Source: Bacteroidales bacterium
GTDB lineage: Bacteria > Bacteroidota > Bacteroidia > Bacteroidales > UBA12077
Length of the DNA stretch: 38,148 nt
Reading direction: 5' to 3'
Assembly: GCA_003446015.1 (NCBI GenBank)
Contig: DMBU01000126.1
Location: forward strand, 1 to 38,148
The notes beneath the pieces were generated by a model. It did not search any database, was not told where the DNA came from, and worked only from the letters and a program-made list of their open reading frames with translations. Both the position numbers and the translations under genes were made by a program. Position 1 is the first letter of the stretch. Every line of letters starts with the position of its first letter. Of the stretch, positions 24,683 through 32,527 are shown one piece after another.

Positions 24683-26143
24683 TTATTTTTTATTCCAAAC
24701 TTCACTTCCCAAATAGAGCCGATTGGTAAGTAATTCTTCATAAATTTTATCGACATTATCTCCGTTCAAGAAAATTAAATAAGCATTTTTTGATTTTGGA
24801 AAGCATATGGCTAACGTACTTACACCTGGGTCTTTACCAGTATGTAACAAAGCAAATTCATCATTGTTAAAGCCTGTCAATATCTCCCATCCCAGCCCGA
24901 AGAAGTCATTTTCTTTAAGTTTAACCTGACGTTTTATCATTTCCTGATACAGATTTTCAGAAAGTCCGGTTCCATTGATTATATATTCTAAAAACTTACC
25001 ATAATCTTCAACTGTTGTTAAAAGGTTCGCCGCAGCGTTTGCTTCATAGTATTTTACAGTTTCTATGTTTTCTCCATTCTCGTTGAAGTTTTGAGCATAT
25101 CTTGTTTCGTCCATTTCGGCATCCCACCAAAAGTGAGTATCCGACATGTTTAGCGGGTCAAATAGGAGTTCTTTCACAAGTTCTTCAATGCTTTTACCCA
25201 GTTTGGTTTCAATGGCTTTTCTCAAATATTCAAAACCTTCTCCCGAATATTGATATTTTGTTCCGGGGTCAAACTGAAAAGCCAGTTTATTTGATTCCGT
25301 CATATACCTCCAATTTGGAAAGCCTGTTTGGTGCGTTAAAATAAGTTTGGGTGTTAATTTCTTATACCTTTTATCGTTTTTAATATCCGGATCAACCCAA
25401 TATTTATATAGAGGCTCGTCTAACTCCAGTAATCCTTTGTCAATTAGTTTTAATGTAGTTAAGGCAATAATAGGTTTTGTCAAAGACGCTACTTTAAAGA
25501 TGGTATTATAGGGTGCTGTTTTTTGTTTATTCAGTGTTCCGTAAACTTCAACTTTGGTTAATTTTCCGTTTTCAATGATTCCAATTCCTAATGCGGGAAC
25601 CTTGTTATCTTTTAGTAACTTTTCCATATCATTTTGAGGTTTTTCAACAATCTGGTTCTGATGGTCGTAACTCAGAACTTCGCTTAATTTCCAAAACCCT
25701 TTATCCAAAATCCAAACATGAGTGAATTTTGCTGTACTGGTCCAAACATCTTCTTTACCTTTTTCCCTTAAATAGAAATGATGAATCCCTTTCTGTATGG
25801 CAGCATATATTTTTCCGTTGTTGTAGAGTGGAAATACTTCCAAACTATTAGCATCTACTTTGCGAATTGGTTTTTTTTCAGATTCGGAACAAATATATTT
25901 TTGTGTGTTTTCAAAAAAGGCATCTCTATCCTGGAAGCCACTTTGGTCGTGAAAGAATTTTAAATCATCTGCCATATGATTTTTAAGGTATTCCATATCA
26001 CATTGGTTAAATCCACGTTCAAAGAAAATGCTGTCTTGCTTTTTGAGTTCGATAAATAAGTCTGAGTATTTATCTGTTTGTGCAATAGCACCAAAAACAG
26101 ATAAAGCGAGAAAAGCCAGACTAAAGTAAATGTGTTTTGTCAT
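24683..26143 (-). CDS. Secreted serine hydrolase (class C beta-lactamase fold) with N-terminal SnoaL-like domain
   Basis: 486 residues. A signal peptide (to about 21, GAIAQ) precedes a DUF4440/SnoaL-like domain of about 25-165, then a beta-lactamase/transpeptidase-like domain with the catalytic SxxK at Ser220-Lys223 (ASLTKP), YSG at Tyr299 in place of YxN, and HTG at His434. These are the three motifs of serine DD-peptidase/esterase-like hydrolases; the YSGEGFEYL form is common in this subgroup. It probably acts in the periplasm on an ester or amide, but a beta-lactam substrate is not indicated. It lies 100 nt downstream of an XRE regulator on the same strand, which might regulate it. Confidence 0.87.
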   Translation of the reverse strand: MTKHIYFSLAFLALSVFGAIAQTDKYSDLFIELKKQDSIFFERGFNQCDMEYLKNHMADDLKFFHDQSGFQDRDAFFENTQKYICSESEKKPIRKVDANSLEVFPLYNNGKIYAAIQKGIHHFYLREKGKEDVWTSTAKFTHVWILDKGFWKLSEVLSYDHQNQIVEKPQNDMEKLLKDNKVPALGIGIIENGKLTKVEVYGTLNKQKTAPYNTIFKVASLTKPIIALTTLKLIDKGLLELDEPLYKYWVDPDIKNDKRYKKLTPKLILTHQTGFPNWRYMTESNKLAFQFDPGTKYQYSGEGFEYLRKAIETKLGKSIEELVKELLFDPLNMSDTHFWWDAEMDETRYAQNFNENGENIETVKYYEANAAANLLTTVEDYGKFLEYIINGTGLSENLYQEMIKRQVKLKENDFFGLGWEILTGFNNDEFALLHTGKDPGVSTLAICFPKSKNAYLIFLNGDNVDKIYEELLTNRLYLGSEVWNKK

Positions 26144-26243
26144 ACTAATAATTTTTTCTGTAAAAATGCGATTTCTTATCGTCGTCTTCCTAAAAAACTA
26201 GCCGCCAATATCCTGACAATATCCCGCCATCTTCACGAAAGGC

Positions 26244-26783
26244 TCATATAAGACTGAAATTCAGTTTGAAAAACAGTTTCCCTTTTTTGTCAATCGCTGC
26301 CGTATTTACGAGGATGATGAACATATTTGACAAAACCAAAAAAATCATAACAAGCAGAATAAAACGATTACCAAGCGAAAACCAATTTTTCATAAAGGAG
26401 CTTAGAATAAAAATAATACCAGCAATGATCAGCCATAAAATCTGAATGGAAACAATTTGCTTTGCCAATGGACTAAATTGCTTTTTGGCAAACATTATAA
26501 CAAGAGGAATAACAATATTCGCAGGAGGCATTATAGTAAAAGGCAACGAAGAAAGGTTGATAATCTTAATTAAGGCAGGGTTAACTTCAACCAGGGCTTC
26601 TTCTTTTTCAAGCAATTCATTTTCCTTTATTCCTAAGGTCTTAGCTAATATTTTAAGTGTTTGTCCTTTGGGTTCATTCCCCGATTCAATACGTTGTATG
26701 GTTCTTACAGAAATCCCTGATTTATCAGAAAGTTCTTCCTGAGTAAGATTAATATTTTTCCGATTTTTTTTCAGTTTTGACAT
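26244..26783 (-). CDS. XRE-family regulator with membrane domain
   Basis: 179 residues. The N-terminal 60 residues form a helix-turn-helix of the Cro/C1 type (LTQEELSDKSGISVRTIQRIESGNEPKGQTLKILAKTLGI). Residues about 78-175 hold three or four hydrophobic helices with no charge-rich domain. Soluble XRE head plus membrane tail is a frequent Bacteroidota layout, perhaps sensing the envelope. It is separated by 193 nt from the CPBP gene upstream and by 100 nt from the serine hydrolase downstream. Target genes are unknown, with the hydrolase the nearest candidate. Confidence 0.85.
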   Translation of the reverse strand: MSKLKKNRKNINLTQEELSDKSGISVRTIQRIESGNEPKGQTLKILAKTLGIKENELLEKEEALVEVNPALIKIINLSSLPFTIMPPANIVIPLVIMFAKKQFSPLAKQIVSIQILWLIIAGIIFILSSFMKNWFSLGNRFILLVMIFLVLSNMFIILVNTAAIDKKGKLFFKLNFSLI

Positions 26784-26976
26784 TTTTGCGTGTTTTTTAA
26801 ACTATTTTCTAGCTGTATGTTTGGTAACTTTAGCCGAATGTGCGGCACCTTTCAGTCAGGTAACAAAAAAGTTAAAACAACTGATTGCCGGAGACACAAG
26901 GGGAGGGACTAAAACCCATAAACTTGATTGTTTGCAACTGAATCGACTAATAATACGCACTATTACCACCGGGTTT

Positions 26977-27696
26977 TTAGTTGAAATAAATATAATAGGT
27001 CAACAGTATAGCTGTCATGTTGTAAATTCCGTGAGCAACGATGGAAGCTGTCAATCGTTTGGTTGAAATGAACAGTAAAGTATATATTAGTGTAGGCACA
27101 AGGATATCGAACCAATCTAATGCACTTACCGGCATGTGTCCCAATGAAAAAGTCACTACAGATAAAATTGCAGAAATCCATAAACCTGTTTTGGGATTTT
27201 TAAATACATCTTTAAGTACATTAATAAAAAATCCCCGGTTAAAAAGTTCTTCAGTAATTCCTCCACCTATTACTCCTAATGCAATAAATGAAAGTGTCCC
27301 AATTAAACTTCCATCATACATACCCAATATTCCATTGATGTCTGGTCGATTTATTCCACCTGTGTTTGGTATGATGAAGGCAAATTGAAGGATAGTCCAC
27401 AAAGCACCGAAAATAAGACCCAATAAAATGTCCTTTTTGAGATTTACATATCTGAGTCCAATAAAACTAAAGTCCTTTTTTAAGATTTTGAGTGAAGCAT
27501 AAAGTAGAGCTGTAACTGAGAAAAATTGAAACAAAGCAATGAATAATAAATTTATTCCAATTTTGCCACCATTTATTTTAGTAACTCCAAAGAATACATC
27601 CGGAATAATGAATAAAGCATATCCTAATACGATTGTTAGAATGAAAACGATTATAGTTTTCTTTTTGCTGATTTGATTTTGATTGGTTTTTGTCAT
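26977..27696 (-). CDS. CPBP-family intramembrane metalloprotease
   Basis: A polytopic membrane protease of the Abi/Rce1 type (CAAX protease and bacteriocin-processing). In 239 residues with about seven hydrophobic helices it carries all three motifs: EE at 149-150 with Arg154 (GITEELFNRGFF), His187 (SLGHMPV) and His222 (SIVAHGIYN). The catalytic residues are therefore intact. Such genes often accompany bacteriocin immunity or small peptide maturation, but no peptide gene is visible beside it. Its position in a run of unrelated minus-strand genes suggests an accessory function. Confidence 0.88.
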   Translation of the reverse strand: MTKTNQNQISKKKTIIVFILTIVLGYALFIIPDVFFGVTKINGGKIGINLLFIALFQFFSVTALLYASLKILKKDFSFIGLRYVNLKKDILLGLIFGALWTILQFAFIIPNTGGINRPDINGILGMYDGSLIGTLSFIALGVIGGGITEELFNRGFFINVLKDVFKNPKTGLWISAILSVVTFSLGHMPVSALDWFDILVPTLIYTLLFISTKRLTASIVAHGIYNMTAILLTYYIYFN

Positions 27697-27853
27697 TTTT
27701 TAGCTGTACTTTTTGAGGACGATGAACTGTCCTAATGGTTATTACTTAAATACGTATTAAAAAACAAAAACAAGCATGATTTGTTTCTGTTGACAACATT
27801 TACTCCAGTATGAGTGGTACAAGTTGATGTGGTTTTTCCCTTTTTTCATTTGA

Positions 27854-29379
27854 TTATTGTTTAAGATAATCATTATTATAACCCTCAGATGTTGTTACAC
27901 GTACGTACCTGATCTTGTTGTTTTTATCTCTTAAGAATTCATAAAGGATGTTAATATCCGGAAGAATAAATTTATTTTCAGTTATTGGAATAAGCGCCGA
28001 TTTATTGTTATTGTTATCTGAAAAAATAAATTCATCGCCATCAACCGAAAATTCCATGACATCATTTCCTCCTTCAAATTTTCCGATAAATTGGTTCATT
28101 TCATCATACGTCATTTCAATAGATTCAAATACTTCAGGTTTTAGCAAATCCCAGTCATATTCAATGGCAACTGCCCTGGCTATAAAACTCATCAGGTTGG
28201 TTCCATTATCGCTATTGGTCATAATCACTAAGCCGTGATTTTTATTTAGCGAAGCAACCATATAGCTTGTAAAACGGAACAGAGACTATTCCAAAAGTGG
28301 ATAAAATTTTTTAGCGAAGCAACCATATAGCTTGTAAAACCTGAATTACTTCCCCAATGCTCAAATAGTAGTTCGTTGCTTTTGTCATCGTATAGTTTTG
28401 AGAAACCTAATCGTTCCGGTGATTTTTGGAATACACTATCGGCCATTTTTTTTGATAGGATTACATTTTTGCCGGAATGGTAGTCATCCATTAAAGCCAT
28501 TAAAAATTTCCCCAAATCTGTGGGAGTGGTCCAAATACCCCCCGCGGCTTTGAACGGAAATAATTTGTATGGATAAGGGTTCAAGTCATTAGTGTAGCCT
28601 GTAGCCATGAACATCTTCATCTGGTCGGGAACAGGTTGCTCAAATGAACTATTATCCATACCGCATGGCTCGAATATCAATTCATCTATAGCAAATTCAA
28701 ACTCTTTTTGGGTGGCATCCTGAATTAGTTTTTCGATGATGGAATATCCCGGATTTGAATATTTTCTTTTTTCTCCCGGTACGGAAACAACAGCTACGGG
28801 TGGGTCAACTGATGGGTTTTCACCGGTTAACATTTCTATTAAACTGGGTACTTTTTCATCATTTCCATACGACGACCACAAATGATTGTCTATTCCTGCT
28901 GTGTGACTTATCAGTCTTTTTAGGCTCACTTTCTCTTTTTTGGTAAAATGTGATTCCGGAATTTTCCATCCTTGAAGCTTGTGATTGACATCTTCATTTA
29001 AGGCTAAAATTTCTTTATCTACTAACTTTAAGGCAGCCATTGCCGAGACGGGTTTGCTCAATGATGCACCATTGAATACCGTGTTGGGTGATACTTTTAT
29101 GGAATCCTGCAAATTTGCGTAGCCAAATGTTATTTGCCAGGAAATCTTTCCATGGTCAATAAAGACAATGCTAACAGCGGGAATGTTATTTTCTTTCATC
29201 ATCTGAGGTATAGACTTTGCATTTGACCGACCTTGCAGATAATGAGCCGGGACTAAATTATGCTGAATGTTCTCAATGTGCTTATTCCCAAATATACTGA
29301 TGTTTTTACCTTCCTGTTTGGAATTTTGATTTGTACATCCGATAAGGCCGATTAAAAATAGAAAGGTTAGTTTTTTCAT
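27854..29379 (-). pseudogene. Beta-lactamase-family serine hydrolase lipoprotein, frameshifted by a 65-bp insertion
   Basis: The 5' part (29379 to about 28310) encodes a lipoprotein signal (LIGC, Cys15), the catalytic SxxK at Ser106-Lys109 (ASLSKP), YSN at Tyr207 and HWGSNSG at His341. At GFTSYMVASL the frame leaves the family sequence and ends after a short alien tail at 28246. The continuation (NKNHGLVIMTNSDNG and the C-terminal domain to 27854) lies in another frame. A 31-bp direct repeat, at 28245-28275 and 28310-28340, flanks 34 bp of unrelated sequence. Removing 65 bp restores one 486-residue reading frame (1461 nt), so the damage is one event. The truncated product still has all three active-site motifs but lacks the C-terminal module. 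Confidence 0.88.
28245..28340. repeat. 31-bp direct repeat with 34-bp insert inside the serine hydrolase gene
   Basis: Identical 31-bp copies at 28245-28275 and 28310-28340. The 34 bp between (28276-28309) do not belong to the gene and begin with a GGAA...TTCC inverted pair. Likely a duplication with inserted DNA, perhaps a footprint of a mobile element. Confidence 0.9.
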
Positions 29380-29516
29380 TAAGGTATTAATTTACTTTAT
29401 AGACCTTGTTTTTTTAGTTTTGTTGCAGATTATCAATAATATAAATTTATTATCAATGTCCAAATCCGAAACCAACTATTTTCACTTCCTGTTTCAATTT
29501 TATTTTATTTTTTATA

Positions 29517-29655
29517 TTGGAGATATGTCTGCCCTCGGACAAGATATTAATAAGTTTGAAAACTTTCAACTTAGCGCAACCTGCCGATAATTTCCCTGAT
29601 CATGAGCCAAAAGGTGAGTAAAATCACGCATGTGTTTTGATGCCGGATTAGGTGG
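29517..29655 (-). repeat. Integron attC-like element C, 3' of the CNNM-type gene
   Basis: Begins at the stop codon of the CNNM gene (CACCTAAT on the minus strand, near the YYTAAC form) and shares with element D the segments GGCTCATGA and TGCGYTAAGYTG...TTTTCAAACTTATT. It also shares AGATATGTCTGCC with element B. Ends are degenerate. Confidence 0.45.
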
Positions 29656-30724
29656 CGTTATTATTCTTATTCATGTTTAACTTATCAATCAGGCTATATT
29701 TTGCTTGTCTTGTTTTCCATCTTTCCCGTGCATATTTTTGCATATTTGTTATGGTATCTTTTTCATCAAGAATTTCAAGTCCAAGCAATGTTTCAATGAT
29801 ATCTTCCATTGTAACAATACCATCTAATCCACCATATTCATCAACTATTAATGCAATATGTTCCTTTTTTTCCAAAAGTTTTTCCCACAGGGTGAACAAG
29901 ACCATTGTTGCCGGAATTACTAATATTTCTCGTTTTATTTCTTTTAGTGTCAGGCTGTGTTTGTCTTCAGCTAAATTCTCAAACACTTCTTGTCTAATTA
30001 CATATCCGGTAATATTCTCATCATTTCCCGAGTATATAGGAATTCGTGAAAATTTTAAGTAATCTTTATTTTCTAAGAAGCTAACTAATGACAAATCCTC
30101 ACTAGCTGTGGCAACAACAACTCTGGGAGTCATAATCTCCGATACCTTTACATTTTTAAGTTTTAATATGTTTTGGATGATTTTATTTTCATTGTCTGAA
30201 AATAATCCTTCGTCGGCACCAATACTTGCTAAAGCTGCGATTTCCTCTCTGTTTGTAGTTTGGTCTTCTGAGTTATTTGAGAACATTCTGGTAATTATAG
30301 CTGACATTATTACCAGAGGATAGGTTAAAATAATCATTGCTTTTATTGTAAAATATGCAAGTATTGTTAAATTTCTCCAATATCTGGCACCAATTGATTT
30401 AGGTATAATTTCCGTAATTACTAAAATTAAAATTGTTAGAATAGCCGAAACAATTCCAAAATATGTTTCTCCAAAAACTTTAACTGCCTGTGCACCAACA
30501 CCAGCAGCTCCAATTGTATGAGCGACTGTGTTTAATGATAAAATAGCTGACAATGGCTTATCAATTTTAATTTTTAAATCACTAAACGATTTAGCCCATT
30601 TATGTCCATTATTTTGCTTCACAATCAGAAATGATTGAGGAGTAGAAAGCAGAACTGATTCCATGATTGAACAAACAAATGAAACAAATAAGGCAAGAAA
30701 TAAATATGCAATTAGAGCTATCAT
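29648..30724 (-). CDS. CNNM/CorC-type membrane protein with DUF21 and CBS domains
   Basis: 358 residues. An N-terminal DUF21 domain (about 1-165) has an initial helix (LIAYLFLALFVSFVCSIMES), two or three further helices (VAHTIGAAGVGAQAV..., ITEIIPKSIGARYWRN) and the conserved Pro-Lys region. A CBS pair follows (about 195-320: KVSEIMTPRVVVATASEDLSLVSFL and ALIVDEYGGLDGIVTMEDIIETLLGLEI). The C-terminal CorC_HlyC domain is missing and a short charged tail takes its place. Relatives export Mg2+ or Na+, but many short members are of unknown function. It is separated from its neighbours by repeat elements rather than by operon-like gaps. Confidence 0.87.
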   Translation of the reverse strand: MIALIAYLFLALFVSFVCSIMESVLLSTPQSFLIVKQNNGHKWAKSFSDLKIKIDKPLSAILSLNTVAHTIGAAGVGAQAVKVFGETYFGIVSAILTILILVITEIIPKSIGARYWRNLTILAYFTIKAMIILTYPLVIMSAIITRMFSNNSEDQTTNREEIAALASIGADEGLFSDNENKIIQNILKLKNVKVSEIMTPRVVVATASEDLSLVSFLENKDYLKFSRIPIYSGNDENITGYVIRQEVFENLAEDKHSLTLKEIKREILVIPATMVLFTLWEKLLEKKEHIALIVDEYGGLDGIVTMEDIIETLLGLEILDEKDTITNMQKYARERWKTRQAKYSLIDKLNMNKNNNAT

Positions 30725-30778
30725 TTTTTTCTTTCAAATATACAATTTTGTTTTGTGAAGTGTCTTTTTCAAAATGTC

Positions 30779-30940
30779 ACCCAACATTAATCAGGTTGCT
30801 GATCATGCCGGATTCCACCCAATTTCTGCCTTTTGCGTTGAAAAAGCTTAAAGATATGTCTGCCGGCAGGCAAAATATTAGTAAGTTTGAGAATTACCAT
30901 CGCCTCTCAATATTTTTTGATGGTTTGTTAGGGGTTCGTG
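30779..30940 (-). repeat. Integron attC-like element B, 3' of the DUF4386-type gene
   Basis: On the minus strand CCCCTAACAAACC opens the element 37 nt past the stop, and GTTGGGT (a GTTRRRY match) closes it. Inside lie a 16-base palindrome at 30857-30872 and a stretch closely similar to element A at 34949-35041. Paired arms are imperfect. Confidence 0.5.
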
Positions 30941-30975
30941 ATTTTATGTTATCATATGTTTTTAAATCAATCGTC

Positions 30976-31707
30976 TTAAAATTGGTAATTAAAACCCACT
31001 TTATAGAGTTGTCTGCCAGATAGTATTACCCAAATGATTAAAAAAACGATAGCTAAAAAGTAAAAACCTATAGACACCATAAGGAATTGGTTTAGTGTAT
31101 TTTCAATAATTTCTGCAACAATTCCTGATAAACCGGCAAATAGTCCAGCATATGCAGCATTTCTGCTAAAATTTTTGCTTTTTAACATTACATAGGATAT
31201 CATTGTCCATGCAACTGATACTATAACATAACTAACCAAAAAGGCATTCACATCAAATAATGTAATCATTGTCTTACAAGACGCAATTAACATGTTTTTT
31301 TCTTCCATAGTCGTTGCAATTTCGTATTGACGACTCAAAGTGAGTACTGAAAAGCCTGTATTATTTGAAAAAAATACACTAATTCCAACAAAGAAAAGTA
31401 TAGTTCCCCAGCTCATTATTGCAAAATTTGATTTCTTCAGAATCATGTATAGCGATAAGATGAACGGAATGAAAAGTAAATATGAAATCATTCCTAACAA
31501 ATCGAAAAGTAAAAGACCTGCAAAAGCATTCTCACGAAAAAGTTCAAATATTTCAGCTGCACTGTCGCGACCTGGTATAAGCGAATAAACAAAAATCTCA
31601 CCAAGCAACAATATCGCAATCAAAAATGCAGTCATGCTGCCAACTCTGTAGAGTTTTTGCAAGTTTTCGTCATCAGTTTTCTTTTCTAATTCTATCATAT
31701 GTTCCAT
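30976..31707 (-). CDS. DUF4386-type six-helix membrane protein
   Basis: 243 residues with about six to seven hydrophobic helices (around 27-50, 66-86, 95-110, 145-168, 180-195 and 205-230). The order and features (KLYRVGSMTAFLIAILLLGEIFVYS, LLLFDLLGMISYLLFIPFILSLYMIL) match my memory of DUF4386 proteins, whose function is unknown. No signal peptide, catalytic motif or binding site can be pointed out. It is one of the unrelated minus-strand genes of the accessory zone and is followed at 37 nt by a repeat element. Confidence 0.7.
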   Translation of the reverse strand: MEHMIELEKKTDDENLQKLYRVGSMTAFLIAILLLGEIFVYSLIPGRDSAAEIFELFRENAFAGLLLFDLLGMISYLLFIPFILSLYMILKKSNFAIMSWGTILFFVGISVFFSNNTGFSVLTLSRQYEIATTMEEKNMLIASCKTMITLFDVNAFLVSYVIVSVAWTMISYVMLKSKNFSRNAAYAGLFAGLSGIVAEIIENTLNQFLMVSIGFYFLAIVFLIIWVILSGRQLYKVGFNYQF

Positions 31708-31740
31708 AATTTTGTTGCTCTGTTTAGTCTAACAGTATTA

Positions 31741-31905
31741 CCACTAACGGTCTTCAGGCTTAAAGCTGTGCGGGTTTACTCACTGCGTTTATGAGAAAAG
31801 TTCCGCCTTGTTTCATTGACCTGCTGAAAGTTAAAGATAAGTAAAATTGTCAAAGTAACACCAGACCCTCGCATGTTTAGTGATTGTGTGTTATATACCA
31901 GGCGT
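31741..31905 (-). repeat. Integron attC-like element E, 3' of the truncated ATP-binding regulator
   Basis: On the minus strand it begins near TATAACACAC, has TGCGAGGGT (31865-31873) complementary to ACCCGCA (31769-31775) with small bulges, and ends in CCGTTAGTGG, 34 nt before the start of the DUF4386 gene. AGCTTTAAGC is shared with elements A and B. Confidence 0.45.
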
Positions 31906-31963
31906 ACTATCAATTTCAATTCTATGAGTCTATTTTGGTTCAGTTGTGAGCCAATTGAGCCAA

Positions 31964-32395
31964 TTATGAGCCAATCAATTTATAAATGGTTCCAGCCCCA
32001 ATATCCCCAAACCTTTCCAATAGTTTATATTTAGCAATTAGTTCTGTTAGATTTCGTGTCGCTGTTGCCTTTGAAACTTCACATAATTCTTGATATATTT
32101 TATTAGTTATTTGGTTGTTTTCTCTTAAATATTCAATGGCTTTGATTTGTCTTGTTATTAACCCCATTTCTAAAAGACTAATACTTGAATAATCATTTTT
32201 AAAAATTGTAACACTAATACCTCCTGATACATATTCGATCAAAGGTTCAGGTAACCCCGCTTTCTTACACTCATTGATAATCTTGATGGTACCACATCCC
32301 CATGCCTCAATTAAACCACCTTTAAAAAATGTTCCGGCAAGTATTGGGTTATGGGGTCGAGATGAATGTTTCTTTTTTAAATCTTCAATGGTCAA
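31964..32395 (-). pseudogene. 5'-truncated AlbA_2/RecG-like ATP-binding regulator
   Basis: Only the C-terminal part of the family remains. The sequence starts inside the HATPase_4-type region (LTIEDLKKKHSSRPHNPILAGTFFKGGLIEAWGCGTIKI), where full-length relatives of roughly 450-550 residues have a long N-terminal AlbA_2 domain, and continues into a winged-helix tail (RQIKAIEYLRENNQITNKIYQELCEVSKATATRNLTELI). There is no ATG at the head, only TTG at 32395, and a stop codon (TAA) lies four codons upstream in frame. The 143-residue fragment is probably not functional, though a DNA-binding tail might persist. The gap to the FIST kinase gene upstream (132 nt) is too small to hold the missing part. 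Confidence 0.75.
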
Positions 32396-32527
32396 GTTAT
32401 CAGTTTACGAAGCTTCATTTCAGACAGTCAGCTTATTATCGTCGTAAACGCTTATTTGAATAACATATTAGTTTATTGATCTAGCTTAAAAAATAAACAA
32501 ACTGCAAAAATTATTAGTAGAATACTG

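Noticed and set aside
28276..28309. A named insertion-sequence end
   Set aside because: The 34 bp look like possible mobile-element debris, but I cannot match them to a family from memory with confidence.
28246..28310. An alternative C-terminus for the serine hydrolase (about 22 odd residues after MVASL)
   Set aside because: This tail is read from the 65-bp duplication and insert; it is a frameshift product, not a domain.
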